Positions 14,638 to 22,241 are shown, counted from the first letter of the stretch. The stretch is DNA of 22,821 nt from a virus (IMGVR_UViG_3300042946_001086:1-22821); one strand, 5' to 3'. Program-made: numbers and translations. The notes: generated by a model not told the origin, from the sequence alone.

Positions 14638-16529
14638 AAACTGGGCAATATTGGTGATTTTGAATAATACTTAACACATTTGCAGTTAGCTCGACACTGA
14701 CAGTTCTCTCCTGGATTTGGTAATGTACCTATCTTTGCCCATCCCATACTGCTGTAACGGATACAGTCACTACAGCTATGACTAGCAGCTATAACCCGAC
14801 GTTCCCACAAGTATCCGTTTCTGCTATGCCCTTCTAGTTTACCATCTTCATAAAAATGCCTGGTTTTGTTGTAGTACATTTGCGCTCTAGCAGCTATCTG
14901 GGCTTCTGATAATTCACCACGGATAATTTCATTGGAAAATCCTCGCAAATATTGATACTGTAAGTTGAGTTTACCGCTTAATTCAGCATGGTCGCGCCAG
15001 TCCATTTGTTTTAGTCCGCCTATACCAAGTGAGTATTGGTACAAGGAAACATCTCTGATTAGTTCTGCGGTTTGTCGTTCCCATGTACTGACGTTGATTT
15101 TCCCTGATAGTAAGTTGTCGGTAACTTTATTACCCATCTTCAATGTGTCTGCTATGGCTTTCTCTGTGATTCTGACTACATCTTTCTCTCTGACAAATTG
15201 ACCTTGTTTATTCCCGTTGGCATATTGATATCTTTGGCTAGATGAGTTCCAATAAAAGCTAGTTGACTCTTGGGCGGCTTTAATTGCTACCCTTTGGTAC
15301 TTTTTTTCACTAGCTACCTCCTTAATCTCTTCTAATGGTGCTATTCCTGCTAGTTCCCTCATTCTATTGATTACAGCTAAGTCGTCAATACTAAATGCGC
15401 CTGTGCTTATACAGTTATTGACAATATTTAAGAGTGATATGACATCTTCGTTGTCCTGTGAATTAATAGGAAAAATCCCGTAATTTTCTTGTTCCCCAAG
15501 ATTAAATTCAATCATGGGACGGATCACTTGTTCAATCAAGACATCCCCCACTAATTCCATCTGTGACTTGATGACTAAATCCAAGATACCCCTATGCCCA
15601 GCGTTGAGGTTACTGTCACCACTGCTAATTGCACCTGTACCTGTGACGGTTCTAGGTACTAACCAGGACAACATGATCATGGACTCTAAGTAGCCTAGGA
15701 TGTTCATGAAAAAGCTACCATCGGTTTCGTGAGCGATCGCAAAGATATCATCAGCAATATCAATGACTGCATAAGAATTATTTTTCATGTCGTCTAAATT
15801 CTTAGACATAACATAAGCTTGGTTAAACAGCCTAGGCTCTCCCGTGGCAGGGTCTAAGAAAGCATACCCGGTTTCAGGATTAACCATAGTGACAGAGTTA
15901 TTGGCTGTGTCAGTTTTGGCTACCAGTAGTTTAGTGGCTTGTCTTTCTGATGCGATCGCCATACAAGCGTTGACTATTTTCATTAATTCCCAGTATGGGT
16001 ATGCTCTTCTACATATTGCTACTCCATAAGGGTCGCCTCCCAGTGCTAAGTATGGTTGATTGATTAAATGAATACCGTTCTCATAAGGGATATAAATATC
16101 AGCATTTCTCATGTAGTGAACTGTTTTGATACTGCCGGAATATCCTTCAAACCAATAATAACGCGGGTCTATGGTACGGATTTTGTCTAAATAAGCTACC
16201 CGTTTTTTGATGATGTAACTAACTTCTGAAAATGAACGTCCAAAGGGAATAAATGTTAAGAGTTCGGCAATTACGTTAGACCAACTTCCTTCCATCTGGT
16301 TAATAGATGACCTAACAAAATGTTCAATGTTTTCATCTGGATGTTGATATTTCCCTAGTAAAGATACACCTAATAATGTTCTTAAATCATTGGCTGCGGA
16401 GGCTACAGGGGAATCTTTGAGCATCTCCACATATTTATCTGTAATGTTTCTATCTGACTGTTGAATCATCCCAATCCAAGTGGAAACTAAGGCTTGAACT
16501 TTGGGAGATAATAAATTTGTATTTAACAT
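14634..16529 (-). CDS. Phage portal protein fused to MuF-like head morphogenesis domain (631 aa)
   Basis: Residues 1 to about 400 resemble the DUF935/Mu gp29 portal family: WIGMIQQSDRNI near the start, WSNVIAELLTFIPFGRSFSEVSY in the typical place of the portal wing, a WLVPRTVTGTG segment, then GHRGILDLVIKSQMELVGDVL and IRPMIEFNLG. Portals form the dodecameric DNA channel at the head-tail vertex. From about residue 430 a second part resembles the Mu F / head morphogenesis domain, ending in SCSDCIRYSSMGW, LPNPGENCQCRANCKC with Cys 586, 589, 610, 612, 616 and 618, probably a metal-binding knuckle. ATG at 16527-16529 is the first start after the divergent promoter region; no clear Shine-Dalgarno sequence. 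The gene is reversed relative to the tail genes on both sides. The portal call is good; the exact family is from memory. Confidence 0.82.
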   Translation of the reverse strand: MLNTNLLSPKVQALVSTWIGMIQQSDRNITDKYVEMLKDSPVASAANDLRTLLGVSLLGKYQHPDENIEHFVRSSINQMEGSWSNVIAELLTFIPFGRSFSEVSYIIKKRVAYLDKIRTIDPRYYWFEGYSGSIKTVHYMRNADIYIPYENGIHLINQPYLALGGDPYGVAICRRAYPYWELMKIVNACMAIASERQATKLLVAKTDTANNSVTMVNPETGYAFLDPATGEPRLFNQAYVMSKNLDDMKNNSYAVIDIADDIFAIAHETDGSFFMNILGYLESMIMLSWLVPRTVTGTGAISSGDSNLNAGHRGILDLVIKSQMELVGDVLIEQVIRPMIEFNLGEQENYGIFPINSQDNEDVISLLNIVNNCISTGAFSIDDLAVINRMRELAGIAPLEEIKEVASEKKYQRVAIKAAQESTSFYWNSSSQRYQYANGNKQGQFVREKDVVRITEKAIADTLKMGNKVTDNLLSGKINVSTWERQTAELIRDVSLYQYSLGIGGLKQMDWRDHAELSGKLNLQYQYLRGFSNEIIRGELSEAQIAARAQMYYNKTRHFYEDGKLEGHSRNGYLWERRVIAASHSCSDCIRYSSMGWAKIGTLPNPGENCQCRANCKCVKYYSKSPILPSL

Positions 16530-16587
16530 CTTTGAGCTATTAATTAATATTAATTATATGCTATCATAAACACAAAGTATATTTATT
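16530..16587. promoter_or_regulatory. Divergent promoter region with a 16-bp perfect palindrome
   Basis: This 58-bp gap separates the portal-MuF gene (leftward) from the gpK-like gene (rightward) and must hold starts for both units or read-through from elsewhere. TAATTAATATTAATTA at 16541-16556 is a perfect palindrome. A TATAAT hexamer lies on the minus strand at 16558-16553, 24 bases before the portal ATG; a weaker TATCAT at 16562-16567 could serve the plus strand. No good -35 is seen for either. The palindrome could be a repressor operator or simply AT-rich sequence. Confidence 0.4.
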
Positions 16588-17352
16588 ATGACAATGATTT
16601 CTGATTTAATTAAGGAACAAATCAAATCTTTAATTATTAGTGACTCTATTGAGTCTTGCGGGTTGATTATTCATAACCAGGTTGTTTCTTTACCCAATTC
16701 TCACAGTGACCCTGTTGATAACTTTGCTATTGCTTCTAAAGATTTAGCTAGATTTAACTATTCTCAAATCAAAGCTTTTTGGCATACCCACTGTAATGAC
16801 ACTCAACCTGGTTACTTTACTTACACCGATATTGAGATGAGTCGTCAAACTCAAAAACCAATTATCCTTTATCACACGGTGTTTGATATGTGGGACTACT
16901 ATGAACCAAATAATCCCAACCCGTTTCCACTTAATTTTATAAATTACACGCCTAAACAAATAGAATTTTATCAAGGCATTCCTTTTTACTGGGGACGCTC
17001 TGATTGTTTCTCTATTGGTAGATGTTATTTTTTAGGTATGCTGGGTGTAGATGTAGGCGATTTTCAACGTTCTCATCTTGATAATTTTCCGCCAGACAAC
17101 TATCAATGCCCTTTTGACTTTGACCACCAACTACGATTAATGCCTATAGGGACTAAAGCAGAAGTTCATGATGTATTTGCGATCGCATTGAGGGGAGGGT
17201 TACAGGTCAATCATGCAGCTATTTTAGTGGATGCAGAAAAGAATTTGATTCTTCACTCTATGTCACAAAAATCTCTGAGTAAAATTGAACCTTATAATAG
17301 ATACTTAAGAGAAAGAACCATTAGCCATTACAGATTAAAGTGCTTATGCTGA
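16588..17352 (+). CDS. Tail tip assembly protein gpK-like: JAB/MPN + NlpC/P60 (254 aa)
   Basis: Two peptidase-like domains in lambda gpK order. The N-terminal JAB/MPN part has Glu22 (ESCGL), His66 and His68 (FWHTHC), Thr78 and Asp81 (TYTD), which match the JAMM metal site except that the usual Ser is Thr. The C-terminal NlpC/P60 part has Cys140 in YWGRSDCFSIGRCY and His209 in GGLQVNHAAIL, with LILHSMSQKS after it, matching gpK homologues. The protein probably acts in tail tip assembly and may cleave peptidoglycan during entry. First gene of the rightward tip operon; ATG at 16588 (a second ATG lies two codons later) with no clear Shine-Dalgarno sequence. Its end overlaps the gpI-like gene. Confidence 0.9.
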   Translation: MTMISDLIKEQIKSLIISDSIESCGLIIHNQVVSLPNSHSDPVDNFAIASKDLARFNYSQIKAFWHTHCNDTQPGYFTYTDIEMSRQTQKPIILYHTVFDMWDYYEPNNPNPFPLNFINYTPKQIEFYQGIPFYWGRSDCFSIGRCYFLGMLGVDVGDFQRSHLDNFPPDNYQCPFDFDHQLRLMPIGTKAEVHDVFAIALRGGLQVNHAAILVDAEKNLILHSMSQKSLSKIEPYNRYLRERTISHYRLKCLC

Positions 17353-17921
17353 CAACTATTAAATTAAATGGTATTTTGGGGACTAAGTTTGTACCTGAAA
17401 TTCAGGGTAACTTAAACACAGTACGAGAAGTAATTAATTTTTTATGTTGCAACTTTTCTGACTTTAAACATTATGTATTGGGTTCAGATTGGTATTATAC
17501 AGTAGTAGTTAAAGGAAACAATTGGGAACGGTATATATTGGAAGATTCACCCAGTATTCTCTTGCCTGTAAGCGGTTGCGTAATTGAGATTACCCCTGTT
17601 ATTGAAGGTTCTGGAAAGACTTTAACTAATATTGCCATGATTGGTATTGGGATAGCCTTGGTTGCTACAGGGGTGGCTGCGCCATTGGGAATGTCTTTAA
17701 TTTATAGTGGTGCTACTGGATTACTTAATTCTATTATTAATGGCAATCCTAAAGAAGATGCTAAGTCTACTTTTTTCCAGTCTTCTGGTTTTAATACTAA
17801 AGAGGGTACACCTATTCCTTTGGTATTTGGTGAAGTATTAGTTAAAAACTTTCAGGTAATTTCTCTGGAAATAACTTCAGAATTTGCGCCGGGTTGGAAA
17901 TATAAAACAGGTTCTAAGTAA
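17346..17921 (+). CDS. Tail tip assembly protein gpI-like (191 aa)
   Basis: An N-terminal ubiquitin-like part (IKLNGILGTKF, LNTVREVINFL, LPVSGCVIEITPVIEGSG) is followed by a Gly/Ala-rich hydrophobic helix pair (IAMIGIGIALVATGVAAPLG) and a C-terminal GTPIPLVFGEVLV-x(6)-ISLEI segment. That order is diagnostic for the lambda tail assembly protein I family, and length is close to lambda gpI. I prefer ATG at 17346, which overlaps the gpK-like stop (ATGCTGA) and has AAAG five bases upstream; an in-frame GTG at 17340 would add two residues. The K-I-J order matches lambda. Confidence 0.88.
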   Translation: MLTTIKLNGILGTKFVPEIQGNLNTVREVINFLCCNFSDFKHYVLGSDWYYTVVVKGNNWERYILEDSPSILLPVSGCVIEITPVIEGSGKTLTNIAMIGIGIALVATGVAAPLGMSLIYSGATGLLNSIINGNPKEDAKSTFFQSSGFNTKEGTPIPLVFGEVLVKNFQVISLEITSEFAPGWKYKTGSK

Positions 17922-17942
17922 TTATTAATTATTAAATAAACT

Positions 17943-19769
17943 ATGGGATTTGCAAATAGAGCGCTTTCCAAAAACCCAATTACTGACCCAGTTACAGCAA
18001 CTTCTAATGATTATGTCAAGTTGCTATTAGCTATTGGTGAAGGCGAATTGGAAGGGATGACTTCTTTGTCTAATATCTACCTTGATAAAACACCATTAGT
18101 TAATAGTGATGGTTCGGCTAATTTTCTTGATGTATCTGTTGACTATAGCATCGGTGGACCCAATCAGTCTAATGATTCTTTCGTGACAAACTTGGGGATA
18201 TCAAATAGTAATGTCAACACTGTTAATACAGAGATAAAAAATATTGGCGATGGGACGACAAGACAAATCTCAAATGCTGATATTACTGCAATTAAAGTCC
18301 GCCTAAGTCTTCAAATGCAGTACAACGATAAAAATGGTGATGTTAGAAAAACTGATTGTTGCTTCAAAATTTTTATTAAAGAAGGAGGAGGTGCGTTTGT
18401 AGAAAGATACTCTACTTGCATCAACGCTAGGTACGCTGACCCAGTGACTTTTGAGTATTATTTTCCTGTTGATCCTACTCAAAGCAGCTTTCAAGTCCGG
18501 GTGCAAAAAACTGTACCCAATGAACCGCCCAACCCTGACAACAGAGAAAGTAGAGAAAGTGTCAATTTGAAATGGATAGACTACTCAGAGATTAATAATG
18601 ACCGGATTTTATTTACCAATACAGCATTACTGGCTTTGCAGTTTCCATCTAAAACTTTCCAATCAATACCGGAAATTTGGATGAAATTAGGTGGGATTAA
18701 ATGCCGGATACCTAGTAATGCTACTGTCAACGCTGCTGATAGGGGAACGGATTTTAGTGGTAGTTGGAATGGTGGCTTTTATCTACCTGTTAAAGCGACT
18801 GCTGACCCGGCTTGGATTGTCTATTATCTATTAACTGAGCCTAGATTTAAGTTGGGTATCCCAGAGGAGTATATTGATAAGTTTGCTTTGTATCAATGCA
18901 GTGTGTATAACAATGGGTATGTGGACAATGGCTATGGGGGACTAGAGAGAAGATTTCTGTTTAATACGGTTTTAGGCACGGGTGGGCAAGAAGTAGTTAT
19001 AGAGATGATTCGTTCTATCTGCTCTACTATGTATGCTAAACCTTATTGGAACGGCACGCAGTTAAGCTTTTGGCAGGATAGACCGACCACTGCATTACCG
19101 AAAATATTAACTAATGCAGATGTAGAGGAGGGTAAATTTGCTTATCAAACCAAAGAACTCAACACTGTAACTACTGTGGCTAAAGTATCTTATCAATCTA
19201 CCATTGAGGACTGGGAACAAATACCAGAAATTGTAGAAGACCCAGCTTCTATTGATAGATATGGAGTCCAAATTGAAGAATACGCTCTATTAGGAGAAAC
19301 CCGTCGGGGGGCTGCTATTCGGTCAGGGAGAAGGACTATTTTTAGTTCTTTACCTAATAATATATTTCTGACCTGTAAAGTGCGGGCGCGGGCTATGTTC
19401 TTTCAACCCGGTGATGTAATTCAAGTATCTGATAGTGCTAAAAACAAAGTGAGAATTGGTGGTTTAGTTTCTGCTGTAACTACCACTAAAGTAACTTTAG
19501 ACGCGCCTGTAACGTTAACATCAAATACTAATAAAAAAATATATTTAACTCTGCCAGATGAGACAGTAGTTGAAAGAACTATTACCAATGGTGCAGGAAC
19601 TTTTACAGAAATTAATTTCAGTACACCATTGACTACATTACCGCAAATTCAATCACCATGGCAGATCATTGATACTAGCAATAAAGTACAATTGTACAGG
19701 GTCACTGATGTAGTCCCAGACTCAGAAAATAAGTCTTTATTTGAGATAACTGCTAAAACTTATGGTTGA
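17943..19769 (+). CDS. Tail tip central hub / host specificity protein gpJ-like, N-terminal portion (608 aa)
   Basis: This corresponds to the conserved N-terminal and middle parts of lambda gpJ. Signs are the DYVKLLLAIGEGELEG opening, the SIGGPNQ-type segment, the WMKLGGIKCRIPSNA and FSGSWNGGFYLPVKATADPAWIVYYLLTEPRFKLG stretch, EMIRSICSTMYAKPYWNGTQLSFWQDRP, and the FFQPGDVIQVSD and LYRVTDVVPDSENKSLFEITA ends. The protein forms the trimeric tip hub that closes the tube. Lambda gpJ is about 1,130 residues; this one stops right after the FEITAKTYG segment, where family members normally run on into FNIII domains, and the next gene starts there. ATG at 17943 lies 21 bases after the gpI-like stop; the leader is AT-rich with no clear Shine-Dalgarno sequence. 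Confidence 0.92.
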   Translation: MGFANRALSKNPITDPVTATSNDYVKLLLAIGEGELEGMTSLSNIYLDKTPLVNSDGSANFLDVSVDYSIGGPNQSNDSFVTNLGISNSNVNTVNTEIKNIGDGTTRQISNADITAIKVRLSLQMQYNDKNGDVRKTDCCFKIFIKEGGGAFVERYSTCINARYADPVTFEYYFPVDPTQSSFQVRVQKTVPNEPPNPDNRESRESVNLKWIDYSEINNDRILFTNTALLALQFPSKTFQSIPEIWMKLGGIKCRIPSNATVNAADRGTDFSGSWNGGFYLPVKATADPAWIVYYLLTEPRFKLGIPEEYIDKFALYQCSVYNNGYVDNGYGGLERRFLFNTVLGTGGQEVVIEMIRSICSTMYAKPYWNGTQLSFWQDRPTTALPKILTNADVEEGKFAYQTKELNTVTTVAKVSYQSTIEDWEQIPEIVEDPASIDRYGVQIEEYALLGETRRGAAIRSGRRTIFSSLPNNIFLTCKVRARAMFFQPGDVIQVSDSAKNKVRIGGLVSAVTTTKVTLDAPVTLTSNTNKKIYLTLPDETVVERTITNGAGTFTEINFSTPLTTLPQIQSPWQIIDTSNKVQLYRVTDVVPDSENKSLFEITAKTYG

Positions 19770-20430
19770 CTTCTATGCTTTAGTTGAAACTAATATTGTC
19801 ATTCCTGGCGACATTACTGTGGAAACTTTGCCAGTGGTTGCGTCACCACCAATTAATTTAAAGTCAGAGTTAATTAAAATTAATTATGGAAACACTGATA
19901 TTTACGCTTTATTAGCATCTTGGCAGCAACCTCGGAAAGAACTTATTAACAGCACTTTTACAGTTGCCAGTATGACTTTTTTGGGAATAACAGCGACAGT
20001 GACTACATCACAAAATCACAAATACAATACTAATGACTTAATATTAATTAAAGGGGCTACTCAATTAATCTATAATAATTATTATACTATTACTAAAATC
20101 AGTAATAATCAATTTAGTTTTCCTTTTTCTGGATGGACCATTACCCCAGCTACGGGAACTATTACCTGTACAAAAATAGTTAACGAATCTTACACCGACC
20201 GCTACAGTTTACAATACAAGAAAGCCCAAGATTCAGAATGGAGTAGTCCTCTTGAAACCTTTGAATTGTCCGCTAGATGGGATAACGTTAGTCCAGGGGA
20301 TTATTATGTAAGAATAGCTGCTATTACTATTAATAATAAAGTTAGTGCTTATGTACAATCATTAATTGTTCCACAAGCGATCGCTGACTTTAGTAATGGA
20401 AATTATACAAGTTTTACAGGAGAGTTTTGA
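19762..20430 (+). CDS. gpJ C-terminal-like protein: FNIII domain with an inserted beta domain (222 aa)
   Basis: The start YALVETNI continues the gpJ pattern broken by the previous stop; the ATG overlaps it (ATGGTTGA, 19762-19769) in another frame. Residues about 30-60 (PPINLKSELI, ALLASWQQP) and 141-203 (YTDRYSLQYKK, SEWSSP, PGDYYVRIAAI) are two halves of an FNIII-like fold. Between them, at about 66-138, lies a separate beta-rich module (ATVTTSQNHKYNTNDLILI, NNYYTITKISNNQFSF, GTITCTK) of a type common in phage tip proteins. It likely assembles with the gpJ-like hub and may help receptor contact. The HIP1 site at 20377 encodes Ala-Ile-Ala near the C-terminus. Confidence 0.75.
   Translation: MVDFYALVETNIVIPGDITVETLPVVASPPINLKSELIKINYGNTDIYALLASWQQPRKELINSTFTVASMTFLGITATVTTSQNHKYNTNDLILIKGATQLIYNNYYTITKISNNQFSFPFSGWTITPATGTITCTKIVNESYTDRYSLQYKKAQDSEWSSPLETFELSARWDNVSPGDYYVRIAAITINNKVSAYVQSLIVPQAIADFSNGNYTSFTGEF
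20418..20424 (+). promoter_or_regulatory. Shine-Dalgarno site of the gpM-like gene
   Basis: AGGAGAG lies five bases before ATG at 20430 and is the clearest ribosome binding site in the window. It decides the start of the gpM-like gene in favour of ATG 20430 over TTG 20427. Confidence 0.65.
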
Positions 20431-20768
20431 TGACTGTACCTATCCTGATGCTACCACCAATTAAATGGGATTTTTCTATTAATAAAACTATCTTTCAACA
20501 AACTACAAAATTGGGAGATGGTTATAGTCAAATACTAACTGCGCCTAATTCAGTTAGAATAGTTTATGATATAGTTATCCCTAACTTAAATACTCAATCT
20601 AAAAATGATGTTACGACTACTTTTAAGCAATACGGAGCTATTACTAGATTCAGATGGCGACCCAATGAATATTATGAATATAAAGAATTTATTTGTGATA
20701 AATGGAGCGTCACGAATCAAGGTACTTACTTATGGGAAATAACAGCAACTTTTAACCAACAATTGTAA
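20430..20768 (+). CDS. Minor tail protein gpM-like (112 aa)
   Basis: Matches the phage minor tail protein family of lambda gpM in length and motif order: TTKLGDGYSQ in place of RFGDGYSQ, a middle amphipathic helix ending TTFKQYGAITRFRWRPNEYY in place of LEEHGGWKSFLWTPPYEW, then FICDKWSV and a final WEITATFNQQL strand. gpM-like proteins join the distal tube to the tip complex. Start ATG 20430 overlaps the preceding stop by one base (TGATG) and follows a good Shine-Dalgarno site. In lambda, M lies between H and L; here it follows the gpJ parts. Confidence 0.85.
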   Translation: MTVPILMLPPIKWDFSINKTIFQQTTKLGDGYSQILTAPNSVRIVYDIVIPNLNTQSKNDVTTTFKQYGAITRFRWRPNEYYEYKEFICDKWSVTNQGTYLWEITATFNQQL

Positions 20769-20784
20769 TTAAACTTATTAATTT

Positions 20785-21348
20785 ATGCCCCAGCCTTACA
20801 TTGGTTCTCAGGGAAGTATTGAATACAGAGAAGCGTCTGGTAATGGTACTTTGGTATCGCCTTATATTCCTCAGTTTTCTTTGTCTGCATTAGCTTATTT
20901 TTCTTCTGCTAACATAACCAGGACTAGTTCTATATCTTATAGTGCTAATGATGTTTATGGCGGTGTGTTTCAACTGCAAAACATCGGACCTAGTGGAGAT
21001 TTTATATATTTAAATAGCATAAGCGTTGTCTTTAATGCAAGTTCACTAACAGGTATAAGTGCTTGTGAAGTTTATTTGTATAATGCAAGTCCGCAGTCTG
21101 GATTTGCTGACAATGCTGCTTTTAATGTTCCACTGATAGACAGAGCATCACTTTTAACTTTAAGTGGAATAGGCTTAAACCCAATCTTAACTAGAGGTGG
21201 TGGTACTGTTGTAGCTGAAACAATACTTGTAAATAGACTACTTAAACTAGCAACCAATAGCACTTCTTTATGGGGATATTTGGTGACTTTAGGTACAGGA
21301 TTGATTGCTGATAGTGCAACGATTTCTGTATATTCTCATATCCGTTAA
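20785..21348 (+). CDS. Tail tip/fibre-associated protein, paralogue 1 (187 aa)
   Basis: Starts MPQPYIGSQGSIEYREASGN, a tag shared with the next gene, and ends in a beta-rich domain that is also shared: ISYSANDVYGG, QLQNIGPSGDF, VVFNAS, LYNASPQSGFADNAAFN, LLKLATNSTSLWGYLVTLG. Such domains recur in phage structural genes near the tip, but I do not recognise a named family. It sits 16 bases after the gpM-like stop; no Shine-Dalgarno sequence, though ACTTATTAA just upstream is also present before the next gene. Probable role: tip decoration or fibre, inferred from position and beta content. Confidence 0.7.
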   Translation: MPQPYIGSQGSIEYREASGNGTLVSPYIPQFSLSALAYFSSANITRTSSISYSANDVYGGVFQLQNIGPSGDFIYLNSISVVFNASSLTGISACEVYLYNASPQSGFADNAAFNVPLIDRASLLTLSGIGLNPILTRGGGTVVAETILVNRLLKLATNSTSLWGYLVTLGTGLIADSATISVYSHIR

Positions 21349-21385
21349 GCTAAAATTATATAAAGCTACAAAATACTTATTAACT

Positions 21386-22240
21386 ATGGCACAACCAATT
21401 TTAGGAATCAAAGGAACAGCGGAATACGTCAAAGCTACAGGAGAAGGTACACCAGAGTCTCCTTACATTCCCGTTGTTCAGGTAGAAGGTGGTGGTACAG
21501 GGGGAGGCGGAACTACTACTGTGGACTTTGGCACTAAAATCACTGATTCCACTATGCCCGCAGGTGGTGTAGGTAATCTAGGGTGGCTATCTGCTATTTG
21601 GAGAACAATTACCGACAGATTGCCTTCACTGATAAACAACAGATTACCAGTAGACGTAACAAATCAAATTAGCTTTGGCACTCAAATTACTGATGCAACC
21701 ATGCCCACGGGTGGGGGAGGTATCCTGGGGTGGCTATCTGCTATTTTTAAGACACTAAGCAACGAAACTGGATTTGTCAGTACAGCAACCATTCAAAGAA
21801 CGTCAGGGAATACATCTTATCAACTCAATGATGTATATGGCTCAATAGTCCAATTGTCAAATATTGGACCTAGTGGGGGTAGTATTTTTATTAATAATAT
21901 AAAAATCATGTTTAACACTTCCACGCCTCCCACTGGAATGACTAGCCTTGTAATTTATTTATACAGTGCTTCACCCCCATCTGCGATCGCTGACAATTCC
22001 CTTTTTAATGGCGCATCTGTTGATAGAAATTTTCACTTAACTGAAGATGGAATTACTTTACCAATTGTGACGATGAGAGGTAGTGGTAGTTTTTTTGCCA
22101 TGGCATCAAACATCAACAGGCAGGTTAAATTAGCCACAGGTAGCACTTCTTTGTGGGCGTACTTAGTAACTTCAACTTCATTTGCACACACAGACAACAT
22201 AGAGACAGGTACAATCACTATAAATTCTTTTGTGGCATAA
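21386..22240 (+). CDS. Tail tip/fibre-associated protein, paralogue 2 with internal duplication (284 aa)
   Basis: Begins MAQPILGIKGTAEYVKATGE, matching the tag of the preceding protein, followed by SPYIP, a Gly-rich linker and two copies of FGTxITDxTMPxGGxGxLGWLSAI at 21527-21610 and 21674-21757 (49 residues apart). The C-terminal part repeats the paralogue's domain: YQLNDVYGS, QLSNIGPSGGS, IMFNTS, LYSASPPSAIADNSLFN, VKLATGSTSLWAYLVTS. ATG 21386 is chosen because similarity to the paralogue starts there; an upstream TTG at 21305 would overlap the preceding gene and add unrelated residues. Function is inferred only: structural tip or receptor-binding component. Confidence 0.75.
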   Translation: MAQPILGIKGTAEYVKATGEGTPESPYIPVVQVEGGGTGGGGTTTVDFGTKITDSTMPAGGVGNLGWLSAIWRTITDRLPSLINNRLPVDVTNQISFGTQITDATMPTGGGGILGWLSAIFKTLSNETGFVSTATIQRTSGNTSYQLNDVYGSIVQLSNIGPSGGSIFINNIKIMFNTSTPPTGMTSLVIYLYSASPPSAIADNSLFNGASVDRNFHLTEDGITLPIVTMRGSGSFFAMASNINRQVKLATGSTSLWAYLVTSTSFAHTDNIETGTITINSFVA

Positions 22241-22241
22241 C

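Larger units (their letters stand above)
2062..21990. repeat. Eleven dispersed HIP1 octamers (GCGATCGC)
   Basis: Copies start at 2062, 2389, 6460, 8218, 12241, 13519, 15733, 15952, 17179, 20377 and 21983, about one per 2 kb, far above the chance rate of roughly one per 65 kb for an 8-mer. HIP1 is the highly iterated palindrome of many cyanobacterial genomes. All eleven lie inside coding sequence and are read as Ala-Ile-Ala, on both strands. Confidence 0.9.

Noticed and set aside
19761-19770. Programmed +1 frameshift of the RF2 type joining the two gpJ parts
   Set aside because: UGA-C is present, but the preceding codon is GGT and re-pairing on GTT is poor, and there is no upstream Shine-Dalgarno-like stimulator; a coupled restart at ATG 19762 is simpler. 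Kept only as an alternative in the findings.
21305-21385. Upstream TTG start for the second paralogue
   Set aside because: It would overlap the preceding gene and add residues unlike the paralogue; similarity begins exactly at ATG 21386.
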